IMG/VR virus record: IMGVR_UViG_3300032238_001497
Coordinates: 1-25,260 of that record
DNA from: a virus
Strand: one strand, 5' to 3'
Length of the DNA: 25,260 nt
The stretch's first letter is position 1. Each line of letters opens with the position of its first letter. Positions 6,474 through 13,593 of this stretch are shown one piece after another. Position numbers and translations under genes: made by a program. The notes under the pieces are model-generated. The model worked only from the letters and a program-made list of their open reading frames with translations, was not told where the DNA came from and made no database searches.

Positions 6474-7838
6474 ATGGCGACACCAATTACTGCTCCTACT
6501 GGTTGGGTTAAAGATGGAAATAATGGATATTATTCTGCTGAATTTAGATCGGTAACAAAAAGTTCTGCTTTACCCGGAGCTAATCCAAATTTAGACTACG
6601 CATATTCAGTAAATCCACAGACGGGAGACAGAATTGTTTATGCAATTGCACCAAAAATATCTACTGGATTAAGAAATCAAGTAACTGGACAAAGTTATGA
6701 TATTGGAGGTAGTAGAACAGCGGTAATGTCCATTGATTCAACTGGAAAGGTAACTCCTCTTTCCGGATACACTCAAATAAAACAAAGTTTTGGAGATGCA
6801 GGAATACAAACATTAAAGAATGGTAGTAAAGATGCTGCAGTAAACTTAATGGCGAAAACAAATGCAGCATCAACAGCAACTAAGCAATCTGCCGAATATA
6901 AAAGTGCCTTAGATAATGCTACCAAACAACAAGCAACAGAAGCAGCAGGATTAAAAGATATTCCCAATCTAAAGTTAGAAGATTCTAAAGGAACAAGAAC
7001 TTCTTATGGATCAAATATTACATATCCAATTGATCTTAATCAAAAATTTCAAGATTGTTTGAAATTTACAATGCTTAAATATGAACCAACACCATTATCT
7101 GCTCAAAATATTGCAACAGGTGGAGGATTTTCTTCAAGAAGTAGTAACAGAAATGGATTAGGATCAGTAATTCTTCCAATTCAATCTCAGGTTGTTGATA
7201 CAAATACTGTTGATTGGGGAGGACAAACAGTCAATCCAATGCAAGCAATGGGAGCAGCAGCGTCAGCAGAAACTATTGTGGGTGGTGGTGAAGGTGCTCA
7301 AAAATCAGCACAAGATTTAATTAAATTGGTTGGAGGTAATAAATCAGATATTCAAAAAGCAATCGCAGTAAGTGCTGCGGGAGAAGCAGTAGGAGCACAA
7401 AATTTACTTGCTAGAACTTCTGGTGCAATTTTAAACCCTAATATGGAATTGTTGTTTAACGGACCTCAGTTAAGACAATTTGCATTTGTTTTCAGACTAT
7501 CTCCAAGAAATAAACCAGAAGCAGAGAACGTTAGAAAAATCATCAGATTCTTTAAACAAGGAATGTCCGTAAAAAGAGCAGCATCTGCACTTTTTCTTAA
7601 GGCTCCAAATACTTTTTCTATTCAATATCTTAATAAAGAAAAAGATCATCCCTACATAGGAAAGATAAAAGAATGTGCATTATTGAGTTGTTCTGTTAAT
7701 TATGTTCCAGATCAAACATACATGACTTTCCAAGAAACTCCAAGTATGACTTCATATGAAATTTCTATGACTTTCCAAGAATTAGAACCCCTTTACGATG
7801 ATGATTATGGTAATGACGATAGTAACGTAGGATTCTAA
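6474..7838 (+). CDS. 48: Baseplate tail tube cap gp48
   Basis: A 454-aa protein, longer than T4 gp48 (364 aa). The C-terminal 150 residues carry the recognisable core: NPNMELLFNGPQLRQFAFVF, RLSPRNKPEAENVRKIIRFF, then LFLKAPNTFSIQYL and YMTFQETPSMTSYEISMTFQ before an acidic tail. The N-terminal region (residues 1-180) is Ala/Thr/Lys-rich and probably specific to marine phages. Gp48 caps the baseplate hub and, with gp54, is the platform for tube growth. It is followed 2 nt later by gp53, so the two are co-translated. The start gives MATPITAPTGWVKDG, usual for the family. Confidence 0.87.
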   Translation: MATPITAPTGWVKDGNNGYYSAEFRSVTKSSALPGANPNLDYAYSVNPQTGDRIVYAIAPKISTGLRNQVTGQSYDIGGSRTAVMSIDSTGKVTPLSGYTQIKQSFGDAGIQTLKNGSKDAAVNLMAKTNAASTATKQSAEYKSALDNATKQQATEAAGLKDIPNLKLEDSKGTRTSYGSNITYPIDLNQKFQDCLKFTMLKYEPTPLSAQNIATGGGFSSRSSNRNGLGSVILPIQSQVVDTNTVDWGGQTVNPMQAMGAAASAETIVGGGEGAQKSAQDLIKLVGGNKSDIQKAIAVSAAGEAVGAQNLLARTSGAILNPNMELLFNGPQLRQFAFVFRLSPRNKPEAENVRKIIRFFKQGMSVKRAASALFLKAPNTFSIQYLNKEKDHPYIGKIKECALLSCSVNYVPDQTYMTFQETPSMTSYEISMTFQELEPLYDDDYGNDDSNVGF

Positions 7839-7840
7839 CC

Positions 7841-8512
7841 ATGGCCAATCCCTATTTTAGACAAGTTCCCGATTTTGAGTATATCAGCAGAAATACTGGT
7901 AGAACAAATATATCAGATTATGTTGCAGTAAAAAATCTTTTTAAGAGAGCAAAAATTCGTGATGATATTGGAAATAATCTTTCTTACTTTACAAAGTACA
8001 AAATTATTGGAGATGATAGACCAGATACTGTAGCATATAAACTTTATGAAGATTCCACTCTTGATTGGGTAGTATTACTATCTAATAACATTCATAATGT
8101 ATATACAGAATGGCCTTTATCTCAGGATGCCTTTTTTAAATACATTGATAAAAAATATGGATCTATCGAAAATTCCTATCAAGTAAAGTATTATGAGACT
8201 ATAGAAGTAAGATCTTATGATGGACAACTTATTTTACCTGCAGGTTATAGAGTTCCAAAAGATTATCAAATTACTTATTATGATGCTGGTGTTGGTGCAG
8301 AAGAAACTAGAACTAATATAGTCAAAGAAGTTACTTTTTTTGAATGGGAAAATGCACAAGAGGATAAGAAAAGAAATATATTTGCTTTGAAAAAGAATTA
8401 TCTGACTGTTATCTTTAATGATATGGATTCGATCATGCCATATAAAGAGGGTTCCACTCAATATAAGAGTGAAACCCTGAAACGTGGTGAAAATATTAGA
8501 CTTTATAGTTAA
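7841..8512 (+). CDS. 53: Baseplate wedge protein gp53
   Basis: A 223-aa protein (T4 gp53 is 196 aa). The N-terminus MANPYFRQVPDFEYISR and residues 60-110 (DTVAYKLYEDSTLDWVVLLS, then NNIHNVYTEWPLSQDAFFKY) are diagnostic of gp53, whose wedge role is to lock the six baseplate wedges together. The C-terminal half holds an insert around IEVRSYDGQLILPAGYRVP and ends with KSETLKRGENIRLYS. It is the last gene of the plus-strand late operon. Its TAA overlaps the stop codon of the convergent gp32 gene in the shared tetramer TTAA, and no terminator hairpin is visible. Confidence 0.9.
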   Translation: MANPYFRQVPDFEYISRNTGRTNISDYVAVKNLFKRAKIRDDIGNNLSYFTKYKIIGDDRPDTVAYKLYEDSTLDWVVLLSNNIHNVYTEWPLSQDAFFKYIDKKYGSIENSYQVKYYETIEVRSYDGQLILPAGYRVPKDYQITYYDAGVGAEETRTNIVKEVTFFEWENAQEDKKRNIFALKKNYLTVIFNDMDSIMPYKEGSTQYKSETLKRGENIRLYS

Positions 8513-9447
8513 CTTTCTGCAAGTTTCTGGAAGTAACTCAGAGCATCATCCTCATCTTCATCCTGACTTGCTACAGGAGTAGCAGGAACGGACTTACTAC
8601 GAGCATAGGATTGCTCAAGTTCCTCTAGAACTTTTGTCTCTTTTGAAGGAGTCTGAACATAAGAATCATATTCTTCTTCCTGTTCTGCAACAGAAGAACG
8701 AATGTTAGATTTTTGACCCAACACATTCTTCAGGCGATTATCAAGTTCATCATAAGATTTGAACTGATCGGGAGCAATGAGAGCATTCAAAGAATATTGC
8801 TTTTTCCACAGTGCTTCCAAAGCATCATCATCACTAAGAAGAGGAGCAGGAGATTCGAACTCTGACTTATCATAGTTCCAATAACCATCAACCTTACGGA
8901 TCTTCAGTTTGAAGTTAGCACCCTGCCAGAAATCGAAAGGATTGATAGGAGTTTCATCTTCAAACTCAGGTTGCATTGCAGCCATAATTTTGTCGAAGAT
9001 TTTCTTACCAAATTTAAACAGAAAGACCTTACCCTCATTTCCAGGATTAGTGGGGTCTTTAACAACATAAATGTTGCTGTAATAAGACAGTTTACGTTTT
9101 TGTTTACGGACAGTTTCTTTATCCTTCTCACTTCCGCTATTCCAGAGTTCACGATTATACTCTGCAACAGGGTCTTTTTGTCCGATGGTTGTAAGAGAAT
9201 TCTCAATGTACCATCCGCCAGGACCTTGGAATCCATGAGAATACATTTTTACCCAAGGAATTTCCTCACCTTCAGGTGCAGGGAGGAATCGAATAATTGC
9301 AAAACCATTACCAGTTTTATCCATTTCTGGTTTCCAAAGACGATCATCAGTGGAACTGGTAGTATTGTTCATCTTTTCAACTTCCTTTACAAGACGTTGA
9401 GTAAGAGAACCAATAGAAGATTGTTTTTTAAGATCTGAAAAAGACAT
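8509..9447 (-). CDS. 32: Single-stranded DNA-binding protein gp32
   Basis: A 312-aa protein (T4 301 aa). Domains in order: a basic N-terminus (MSFSDLKKQSSIGSLTQRLV) for cooperative binding, a core with WVKMYSHGFQGPGGWYIENS, KRKLSYYSNIYVVKDP (117-132, matching T4 KRKTSYWANILVVKDP) and EGKVFLFKFGKKIFDKI, and an acidic C-terminus (DEDEDDALSYFQKLAES) that contacts partner proteins. There is no cysteine anywhere: the T4 zinc ligands are replaced, so it cannot bind zinc in the T4 way. The gene is G+C-richer than its neighbours (47% in a sampled 60-nt line). A strong sigma70-type promoter lies 48 nt upstream. It would coat ssDNA at the replication fork. Confidence 0.93.
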   Translation of the reverse strand: MSFSDLKKQSSIGSLTQRLVKEVEKMNNTTSSTDDRLWKPEMDKTGNGFAIIRFLPAPEGEEIPWVKMYSHGFQGPGGWYIENSLTTIGQKDPVAEYNRELWNSGSEKDKETVRKQKRKLSYYSNIYVVKDPTNPGNEGKVFLFKFGKKIFDKIMAAMQPEFEDETPINPFDFWQGANFKLKIRKVDGYWNYDKSEFESPAPLLSDDDALEALWKKQYSLNALIAPDQFKSYDELDNRLKNVLGQKSNIRSSVAEQEEEYDSYVQTPSKETKVLEELEQSYARSKSVPATPVASQDEDEDDALSYFQKLAES

Positions 9448-9494
9448 TAGATTAATTCGGATTACGTTGGATTTGGCCTTTGTGTACCTCGTTT

Positions 9495-9523
9495 ATTCTA
9501 CCAGGGAGGTCAGGATTTGTCAA
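9495..9523 (-). promoter_or_regulatory. Sigma70-type promoter for gp32
   Basis: On the minus strand there is a perfect -35 TTGACA (9523-9518), a 17-nt spacer and -10 TAGAAT (9500-9495). The -35 lies in the last codons of the DUF1825-like gene and that gene's stop is in the spacer. Transcription would begin near 9488, leaving a leader of about 40 nt before gp32 that could hold a translational operator. Confidence 0.75.
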
Positions 9524-9842
9524 TCTGTTTTTTCATGGACTCAATGATTTTATTCATATTGTTAAAGATAACAGACATATCAACATTTGGAGGCAGTCCC
9601 ATCATGCGAGCAGACTCCATGATACGAACTTTCATATCCTTTGCTTCGGGATCATCCGATAAACTCAGTCGAGTATAAAGAACTTGTTGTTTCTCCAAAA
9701 GTCTCTGAAGTAACTCAACGTGTTTAATTTTTTCTTCTTTTTTCATTGAATGAAATTTAAACACACTGGAGTAAACTTCTTCCTGAAGTTCTGTGATCTC
9801 AGTCATTTCAGCCCGAACGACTTCGGAATCAAAAAACTTCAT
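9510..9842 (-). CDS. DUF1825-like protein
   Basis: A 110-aa helical protein with MKFFDSEVVRAEMTEITELQ, then LLQRLLEKQQVLYTRLSLSD, MMGLPPNVDMSVIFNNMNKI and MKKQIDKS at the end. The FFDSE(I/V)V start and the overall length resemble the cyanobacterial DUF1825 family; that link is from memory and needs a profile search. The frame opens earlier at GTG 9851, but AAGGAG (9857-9852) gives a 9-nt spacer to ATG 9842, which fixes the start. The ATG overlaps the gp59 stop (ATGA). Its place between gp59 and gp32 points to replication or late transcription. It is not gp33, which I find elsewhere. Confidence 0.75.
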   Translation of the reverse strand: MKFFDSEVVRAEMTEITELQEEVYSSVFKFHSMKKEEKIKHVELLQRLLEKQQVLYTRLSLSDDPEAKDMKVRIMESARMMGLPPNVDMSVIFNNMNKIIESMKKQIDKS

Positions 9843-10429
9843 AAAATACACTCCTTAAGTATTTTCTTAAAACGAAATACATCAATATTTAGGAATGGAG
9901 AGTACTTTTTCATACGATTTGAAGTAAGTGCCCAAATTGGATCACTCATTTGCTTATCAAATTTTTCTCTAAATCCAAGAATTTTATCCAAAATTAACAA
10001 AGATTCGAGAGAAAGATTATTTTGCAAATGTTCCTTTAAAATTTGTGGATGACGATTACTCTCAATTTTAAACATATCGTCAAAATTTTTATTTACAAAT
10101 ACACTATCGATTTCTTCTTTAAACAAGTAAGAAAGAGATTGAACTTTCTTCATCCATTGACGATAAGTTCCTTCTCCTTCCTTTATAATTTCCCCAATCC
10201 ATAAAGATTGGGGATCGTTACAGGAAACAAAATTTGCTACAAAAAAGTCTATGATTTCCAAATCACTTTTTTGCCTAGAAATTTTTTCAAACCAAAATCT
10301 ATCCTTTCTTTTATAAAAGGCTTGCAAACTTACTTTGATTTTTCCACAATATTTGTGATAATCATAATTATCACGAGTAAAGTGGTTTTTTAAAGAAAGG
10401 TAAGTTTTATAACAATCAAAGGGCATCAT
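9839..10429 (-). CDS. 59: Loader of gp41 helicase, gp59
   Basis: A 196-aa protein (T4 217 aa). CYKTYLSLKNHFTRDNYDYH, FYKRKDRFWFEKISRQKSDL and EIIDFFVANFVSCNDPQSLW align with T4 gp59 (VYKLYLMIKQH, then RRDKYFFQKLSEKYKLKELA). Later IGEIIKEGEGTYRQWMKKVQ and LILDKILGFREKFDKQ agree. Gp59 binds fork DNA and gp32 and loads the replicative helicase gp41. It starts with two ATGs (10429 and 10426); no clear Shine-Dalgarno helps choose. It is preceded by gp33, keeping the T4 order 59-33. Confidence 0.88.
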   Translation of the reverse strand: MMPFDCYKTYLSLKNHFTRDNYDYHKYCGKIKVSLQAFYKRKDRFWFEKISRQKSDLEIIDFFVANFVSCNDPQSLWIGEIIKEGEGTYRQWMKKVQSLSYLFKEEIDSVFVNKNFDDMFKIESNRHPQILKEHLQNNLSLESLLILDKILGFREKFDKQMSDPIWALTSNRMKKYSPFLNIDVFRFKKILKECIL

Positions 10430-10485
10430 TCAAAAAAACATAATGGTAAAAATTTTTGCCGGAGATTTTTTCGCCCAAAAATGGA

Positions 10486-10749
10486 TTAAAAAACCAATTT
10501 TGCTCTGGAAGTTCTTTTTAGAAAATTTAATTCCATTGCATCATATTTAATTTTTTCCTTAAGTGGTTTTGAAATCAGTTTTGGTACTGATTCTAAATCT
10601 AAATTATTTGATTCGCAAAAATGAATAATTGCGTCAATATAATTCATTTCATGATTATTTTTCACAAGAATTTCAATCTCTTGTGAGAACTTTGATGGAC
10701 AGAAAAACTTACTTTCTAAAGCCTTTTCTAATTCTATTTCATGTTCCAT
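10486..10749 (-). CDS. 33: Late promoter transcription co-activator gp33
   Basis: An 87-aa protein starting MEHEIELEKALESKFFCPSK. The pattern EIEILV...MNYIDAIIHFCESN, then PLKEKIKYDAMELNFL, follows T4 gp33 (EKMVEEFGMSYLEATTAF, then IIEKIQSEAIDENLL). The C-terminus (AKLVF) is hydrophobic, as in T4 gp33, where the end binds the sliding clamp. Gp33 bridges the clamp and RNA polymerase to switch on late promoters. The frame is open further upstream, but that part lies inside the nuclease gene. ATG 10749 gives only an 11-nt overlap with GGAAG just upstream, so I chose it. It is somewhat shorter than T4 gp33 (112 aa). Confidence 0.82.
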   Translation of the reverse strand: MEHEIELEKALESKFFCPSKFSQEIEILVKNNHEMNYIDAIIHFCESNNLDLESVPKLISKPLKEKIKYDAMELNFLKRTSRAKLVF

Positions 10750-11419
10750 ACGCTTCCAGTTTGGATTGAATAAACTCTCTAATATACTGGACGAGTAACT
10801 TGATGTATTTTCTTTTGTCGTATTCTTCATAAACAATGCATTCTCCATTTTCGCAAGACATAATAATTACAAATTTTTTCACAGAAAGACCAGTCAATTC
10901 ATGCAACATACATGCATAAGCACAACACTGAACAAAATAATGTTCGATCCACGCCCTTGGTTTTGGTTTTTTTGAAGTCTTAAAATCTATGATAGAAAGT
11001 TCGCCATTATATTCAGCAATACAGTCTACTGTACCAGCAATACCTAAGAATTTGCTGTATAGTGAACTTTCAAGTGCATAGATATTATTTATAAGATCTA
11101 AATAGGGCACTGCATTTTGAAAAAGCATCTCAGATATTGGTAACACATCTGAGGGGCAATCCAAGTTCTTTAAATAAAATTCTGAAAGAGTGTGCATATC
11201 TGTACCACGACTAGTAGCAGCCTTAGTAATTCGATCTGCCTCTTCTTCACCAACTTTTTTTCGCCATCCTTCAAAGAATTTGCGGTTTTTATGACTGGTT
11301 ACAGAAGTAATAGAGACCAACTTTAGAAGTTGGTCTTCATCAGGAACTTTATAATAGCGGACCCCATCAATTGTCTCCCTTTCAAGTTGAGGAAGATCAA
11401 GATTAATATGATTGAACAT
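10739..11419 (-). CDS. PD-(D/E)XK nuclease (Cas4/RecB-like)
   Basis: A 226-aa protein. It contains SRGTDMHTLSEFY (H76, E80), GTVDCIAEYNGELSIIDFKT (D132, then D145-x-K147) and YFVQCCAYA (Q164 and Y168). These match the motif order H...D...DxK...QxxxY of Cas4, AddB and RecB-type exonucleases. All key residues are present, so it should be active. Phage nucleases of this type may degrade host DNA or process phage DNA ends; which applies here is unknown. No Cys cluster typical of Cas4 iron-sulphur domains is evident. It overlaps phoH by one base (TGATG) and gp33 by 11 nt, so it is in the same transcript. Confidence 0.85.
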   Translation of the reverse strand: MFNHINLDLPQLERETIDGVRYYKVPDEDQLLKLVSITSVTSHKNRKFFEGWRKKVGEEEADRITKAATSRGTDMHTLSEFYLKNLDCPSDVLPISEMLFQNAVPYLDLINNIYALESSLYSKFLGIAGTVDCIAEYNGELSIIDFKTSKKPKPRAWIEHYFVQCCAYACMLHELTGLSVKKFVIIMSCENGECIVYEEYDKRKYIKLLVQYIREFIQSKLEAYGT

Positions 11420-12177
11420 CAGAGATTTAATTCAGTTTTAGCAATAATGTATTCTTTAACCAGACCAGATCTTACAATATCTTCGATACCAAATTCGATT
11501 ACATCAAAAGAAGGCATTGCTCTCAGAATAGACATAAAATCAATGATACCATTTCTTTCATTTGTTTTTGTAAGATCTGACTGAGTTGCATCACCACAAA
11601 AACAAATGCGACTGTTCTCACCAACCCTTGTAATTATACTATCTAACTCGTGAAAATTCAAGTTTTGAAATTCATCGACAATAATAATTGCATTATCTAG
11701 AGTTGTACCACGAAGAAACGATGTACTCCAAAATTTAATTGTTTCTTGTGCCTTTAGATTACCATAAAGCATTTCAAAATCTGCATCTGAAGGCATTGAG
11801 AACATGTATTTTACCATGTTCTTATATGGGATTTGATACAGAGAAGATTTGTCTTCATGATCACCAGGAAGAAATCCGATTTCTCTTGTAGCAACTAAAG
11901 AACGAACAATATAAACTTTTTCGTATGGAGAGTTCTCGTCAAGAACATCTTGAAGTGCATTATAAAGAGTAATAAATGTCTTACCTGTTCCTGCACATCC
12001 ATAAGCAACTAAATGCTTACCTTTTTTATATGCACTGAATAATCTATTTTGATTATCAGTTAAAGGATCTACATTTAAAAGAAGATTATTACTAATCGGT
12101 TTCTTACGTTTCATTTGCTTAGTGGTCATACCAACGCCGATAGGTTGGTCACTTCCTCTTCTTCTGTTTCTAGCCAT
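11419..12177 (-). CDS. phoH: PhoH-like P-loop ATPase
   Basis: A 252-aa protein with Walker A GCAGTGKT (in YGCAGTGKTFITLYNAL), IVRSLVATREIGFLPGDHED, Walker B IIIVDEFQN and a later FCGDATQSDL (sensor-like). This is the PhoH ATPase core without extra domains, the usual form in marine phages. The N-terminus is basic (MARNRRRGSDQP). PhoH is phosphate-responsive in E. coli, but its role in phages is unsettled; a nucleic-acid ATPase or helicase role has been suggested. It follows the 80-aa gene by 6 nt and overlaps the nuclease start. Confidence 0.93.
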   Translation of the reverse strand: MARNRRRGSDQPIGVGMTTKQMKRKKPISNNLLLNVDPLTDNQNRLFSAYKKGKHLVAYGCAGTGKTFITLYNALQDVLDENSPYEKVYIVRSLVATREIGFLPGDHEDKSSLYQIPYKNMVKYMFSMPSDADFEMLYGNLKAQETIKFWSTSFLRGTTLDNAIIIVDEFQNLNFHELDSIITRVGENSRICFCGDATQSDLTKTNERNGIIDFMSILRAMPSFDVIEFGIEDIVRSGLVKEYIIAKTELNL

Positions 12178-12183
12178 ATAAAA

Positions 12184-12426
12184 TTAATAAGGTTTTACTA
12201 CTGATCCTGGAGCTTGTGATGCTTTTCTAAGGACATCATTCCACCCAGGATTTTTTTGAATGAGTTTGTTTTGCCAGTCACCAACTTCTCCGACACCAGC
12301 GCAACCTTTGGACCAATCCTTATCCCATTCAGGATTTTCTTTTCTCCATTCTTCATAAGAAGCAACAGTCATGACGAGTTCTTTTGTCTCGCCAGTATTT
12401 TTATTTACGACAGGGTAGGTAGGCAT
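12184..12426 (-). CDS. FmdB-like small protein lacking the zinc ribbon
   Basis: An 80-aa protein starting MPTYPVVNKNTGETKELVMT, then YEEWRKENPEWDKDW, WQNKLIQKNPGWNDVL and KASQAPGSVV. The N-terminal MPTY...TGE pattern resembles phage proteins related to FmdB regulators, but only one Cys is present, so the usual zinc ribbon is absent. It aligns without gaps to the first 35 residues of the next gene upstream, so the two are paralogues. A late-type octamer AATAAATA lies 23 nt before the start. Function unknown; the family link is tentative. Confidence 0.75.
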   Translation of the reverse strand: MPTYPVVNKNTGETKELVMTVASYEEWRKENPEWDKDWSKGCAGVGEVGDWQNKLIQKNPGWNDVLRKASQAPGSVVKPY

Positions 12427-12448
12427 AAATTACAAATGTTAACAAAGG

Positions 12449-12456
12449 TATTTATT
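12449..12456 (-). promoter_or_regulatory. Possible late promoter AATAAATA
   Basis: The minus-strand octamer AATAAATA matches NATAAATA and is 23 nt before the 80-aa gene. Its TAA (12454-12452) is the stop codon of the 52-aa gene. It could give late expression to the phoH-gp33 segment. Confidence 0.5.
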
Positions 12457-12610
12457 CGATACAAATAGATGGTGCATCATCACATTCAATGCAATCAATA
12501 CATTCATCTATATCTGGATTTCTTCTCAGAAATTCCTGAAAGTTTTCTTCACTAAGAAAAACTTTAAATATATGACCAGTAAGATGGTCTTTAACACAAT
12601 ACGTTTTCAT
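12452..12610 (-). CDS. Cys-rich 52-aa protein, paralogue of the downstream FmdB-like protein
   Basis: A 52-aa protein: MKTYCVKDHLTGHIFKVFLS, then EENFQEFLRRNPDIDE and a C-terminus with CIDCIEC and a further Cys (C37, C40, C43, C50), which could bind a metal. The first 35 residues align gaplessly with the 80-aa gene product (M1, T3-Y4, V6, T11-G12, N31-P32, D35). The frame continues upstream into thyX, but ATG 12610, 4 nt after the thyX stop, matches the paralogue's start. Function unknown. Confidence 0.7.
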   Translation of the reverse strand: MKTYCVKDHLTGHIFKVFLSEENFQEFLRRNPDIDECIDCIECDDAPSICIE

Positions 12611-12614
12611 TGAT

Positions 12615-13370
12615 TTAAGGGGAAAGTCTTGCTTTATGCAGTCTTTTCTCTTCATAATAATGGAAAACTTCAGGAACCCATTCTTTAATAATTGGAACCA
12701 TACCTTCACAAAGGGCCTGAATTTCAACTTGAGCATCGAGTTTTGCTCTTAGATCAAGAAAGTGAAGTGCTGCACGGAGAGAAAATGATACCACGAAATT
12801 CTGACGGATATTCTGCGGAAGATAATCCCTCAGATGTTCTTCAGCCATACCACGCTTCTCATACCCCTCTGCATACCGCTCAGATGCCGCTAGACAGAAC
12901 TTTAACTGCCTTTCATAGTCTTCCCTTGTCCATTCGTATTTGTGCCCCTTACGGTCCAAATACAGACCCTCTGGGCGAACGTAATAAACTTGCTCAGGTT
13001 TAAGTTCTCCCTTTGCAACTTTGAGAACACGGCGACCCGTATAACGTTGAGACTGAACATCGAACGATACACCAACGCGATGAGTCCGTGCTTGGACAAT
13101 TACATTATGAACAAATCCAACGCAGTCCATAGTAATCGCAGGATGCTCCAACGGACCCCAGTGTCCACGTTCATTTGCAAGTAACTGCTCAATAACCCAT
13201 TTACCACATTCTGCTTCCCTTGGTGGAAACTTAGTATGAATAGGTTCCTCAGAGTAATCATTTTTTCCTGCTTGGTAAATGAGTGTCTGTGGGAGTTGTG
13301 TCTGCCTAAGCATCACAACTTTCATTTCTTTATCTAGTTCTAAAAGATCTTTTGCTTTAATTGGTTTCAT
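12615..13370 (-). CDS. thyX: Flavin-dependent thymidylate synthase ThyX
   Basis: A 251-aa protein. It makes dTMP from dUMP using methylene-tetrahydrofolate, FAD and NADPH. The ThyX motif is at residues 95-110: RTHRVGVSFDVQSQRY, a slight variant of RHRxxSxNExSxRY with Thr after the first Arg. Further signatures are NERGHWGPLEHPAIT (flavin site region) and HFLDLRAKLDAQVEIQ near the end. It supplies thymidine for phage DNA in a host that may also use ThyX. The frame extends to a TTG at 13379, but ATG 13370 is preferred, 5 nt after the 55-aa gene. The gene is clearly richer in G+C (45% in a sampled 60-nt line) than most neighbours. Confidence 0.95.
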   Translation of the reverse strand: MKPIKAKDLLELDKEMKVVMLRQTQLPQTLIYQAGKNDYSEEPIHTKFPPREAECGKWVIEQLLANERGHWGPLEHPAITMDCVGFVHNVIVQARTHRVGVSFDVQSQRYTGRRVLKVAKGELKPEQVYYVRPEGLYLDRKGHKYEWTREDYERQLKFCLAASERYAEGYEKRGMAEEHLRDYLPQNIRQNFVVSFSLRAALHFLDLRAKLDAQVEIQALCEGMVPIIKEWVPEVFHYYEEKRLHKARLSP

Positions 13371-13375
13371 AATTT

Positions 13376-13543
13376 TCAATCAGGATATCCATCGTCATCT
13401 TCAAAAATTTCATCATAATCTTCAACATAAGGAGCAATTTCCTCATACTTATAAGAATCTGTATCTGAATAAATTTCAGACTTTAAACATTCTACCAAAG
13501 ATTCTAAATTTTTAACGATGAGTTTGAGTTTTTCTTTTTCCAT
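13376..13543 (-). CDS. Acidic 55-aa hypothetical protein upstream of thyX
   Basis: A short ORF: MEKEKLKLIVKNLESLVECL, then KSEIYSDTDSYKYEEIAPYV and an acidic tail (EDYDEIFEDDDGYPD). It has a helical N-terminus and a very acidic C-terminus. An AAGGAG lies 11 nt before the ATG, and a promoter (TTGACT-17-TAGAAT) ends just upstream. It is 5 nt from thyX, so it is likely the first gene of the thyX transcript. I recognise no family. Confidence 0.65.
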   Translation of the reverse strand: MEKEKLKLIVKNLESLVECLKSEIYSDTDSYKYEEIAPYVEDYDEIFEDDDGYPD

Positions 13544-13564
13544 AATTTTAGTTTCTCCTTCTTC

Positions 13565-13593
13565 ATTCTACACAAAAAAAGAGAGGCAGTCAA
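13565..13593 (-). promoter_or_regulatory. Promoter embedded in the speD terminator
   Basis: The minus-strand -35 TTGACT (13593-13588) forms most of the terminator loop. After a 17-nt spacer that includes the T run comes -10 TAGAAT (13570-13565). Transcription would begin near 13558, just before the AAGGAG of the 55-aa gene. It restarts transcription for thyX and beyond. Confidence 0.7.

Noticed and set aside
9510-9842. The DUF1825-like gene as gp33
   Set aside because: A protein with the actual gp33 pattern and the T4 position next to gp59 is present at 10486-10749.
11086-11093. TATAAATA on the minus strand inside the nuclease gene
   Set aside because: It is more than 300 nt before the next start codon and in coding sequence; in A+T-rich DNA a chance octamer is likely.
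12692-13184. Plus-strand open frames opposite thyX
   Set aside because: They are antisense shadows of a well-conserved enzyme gene and show no recognisable features.
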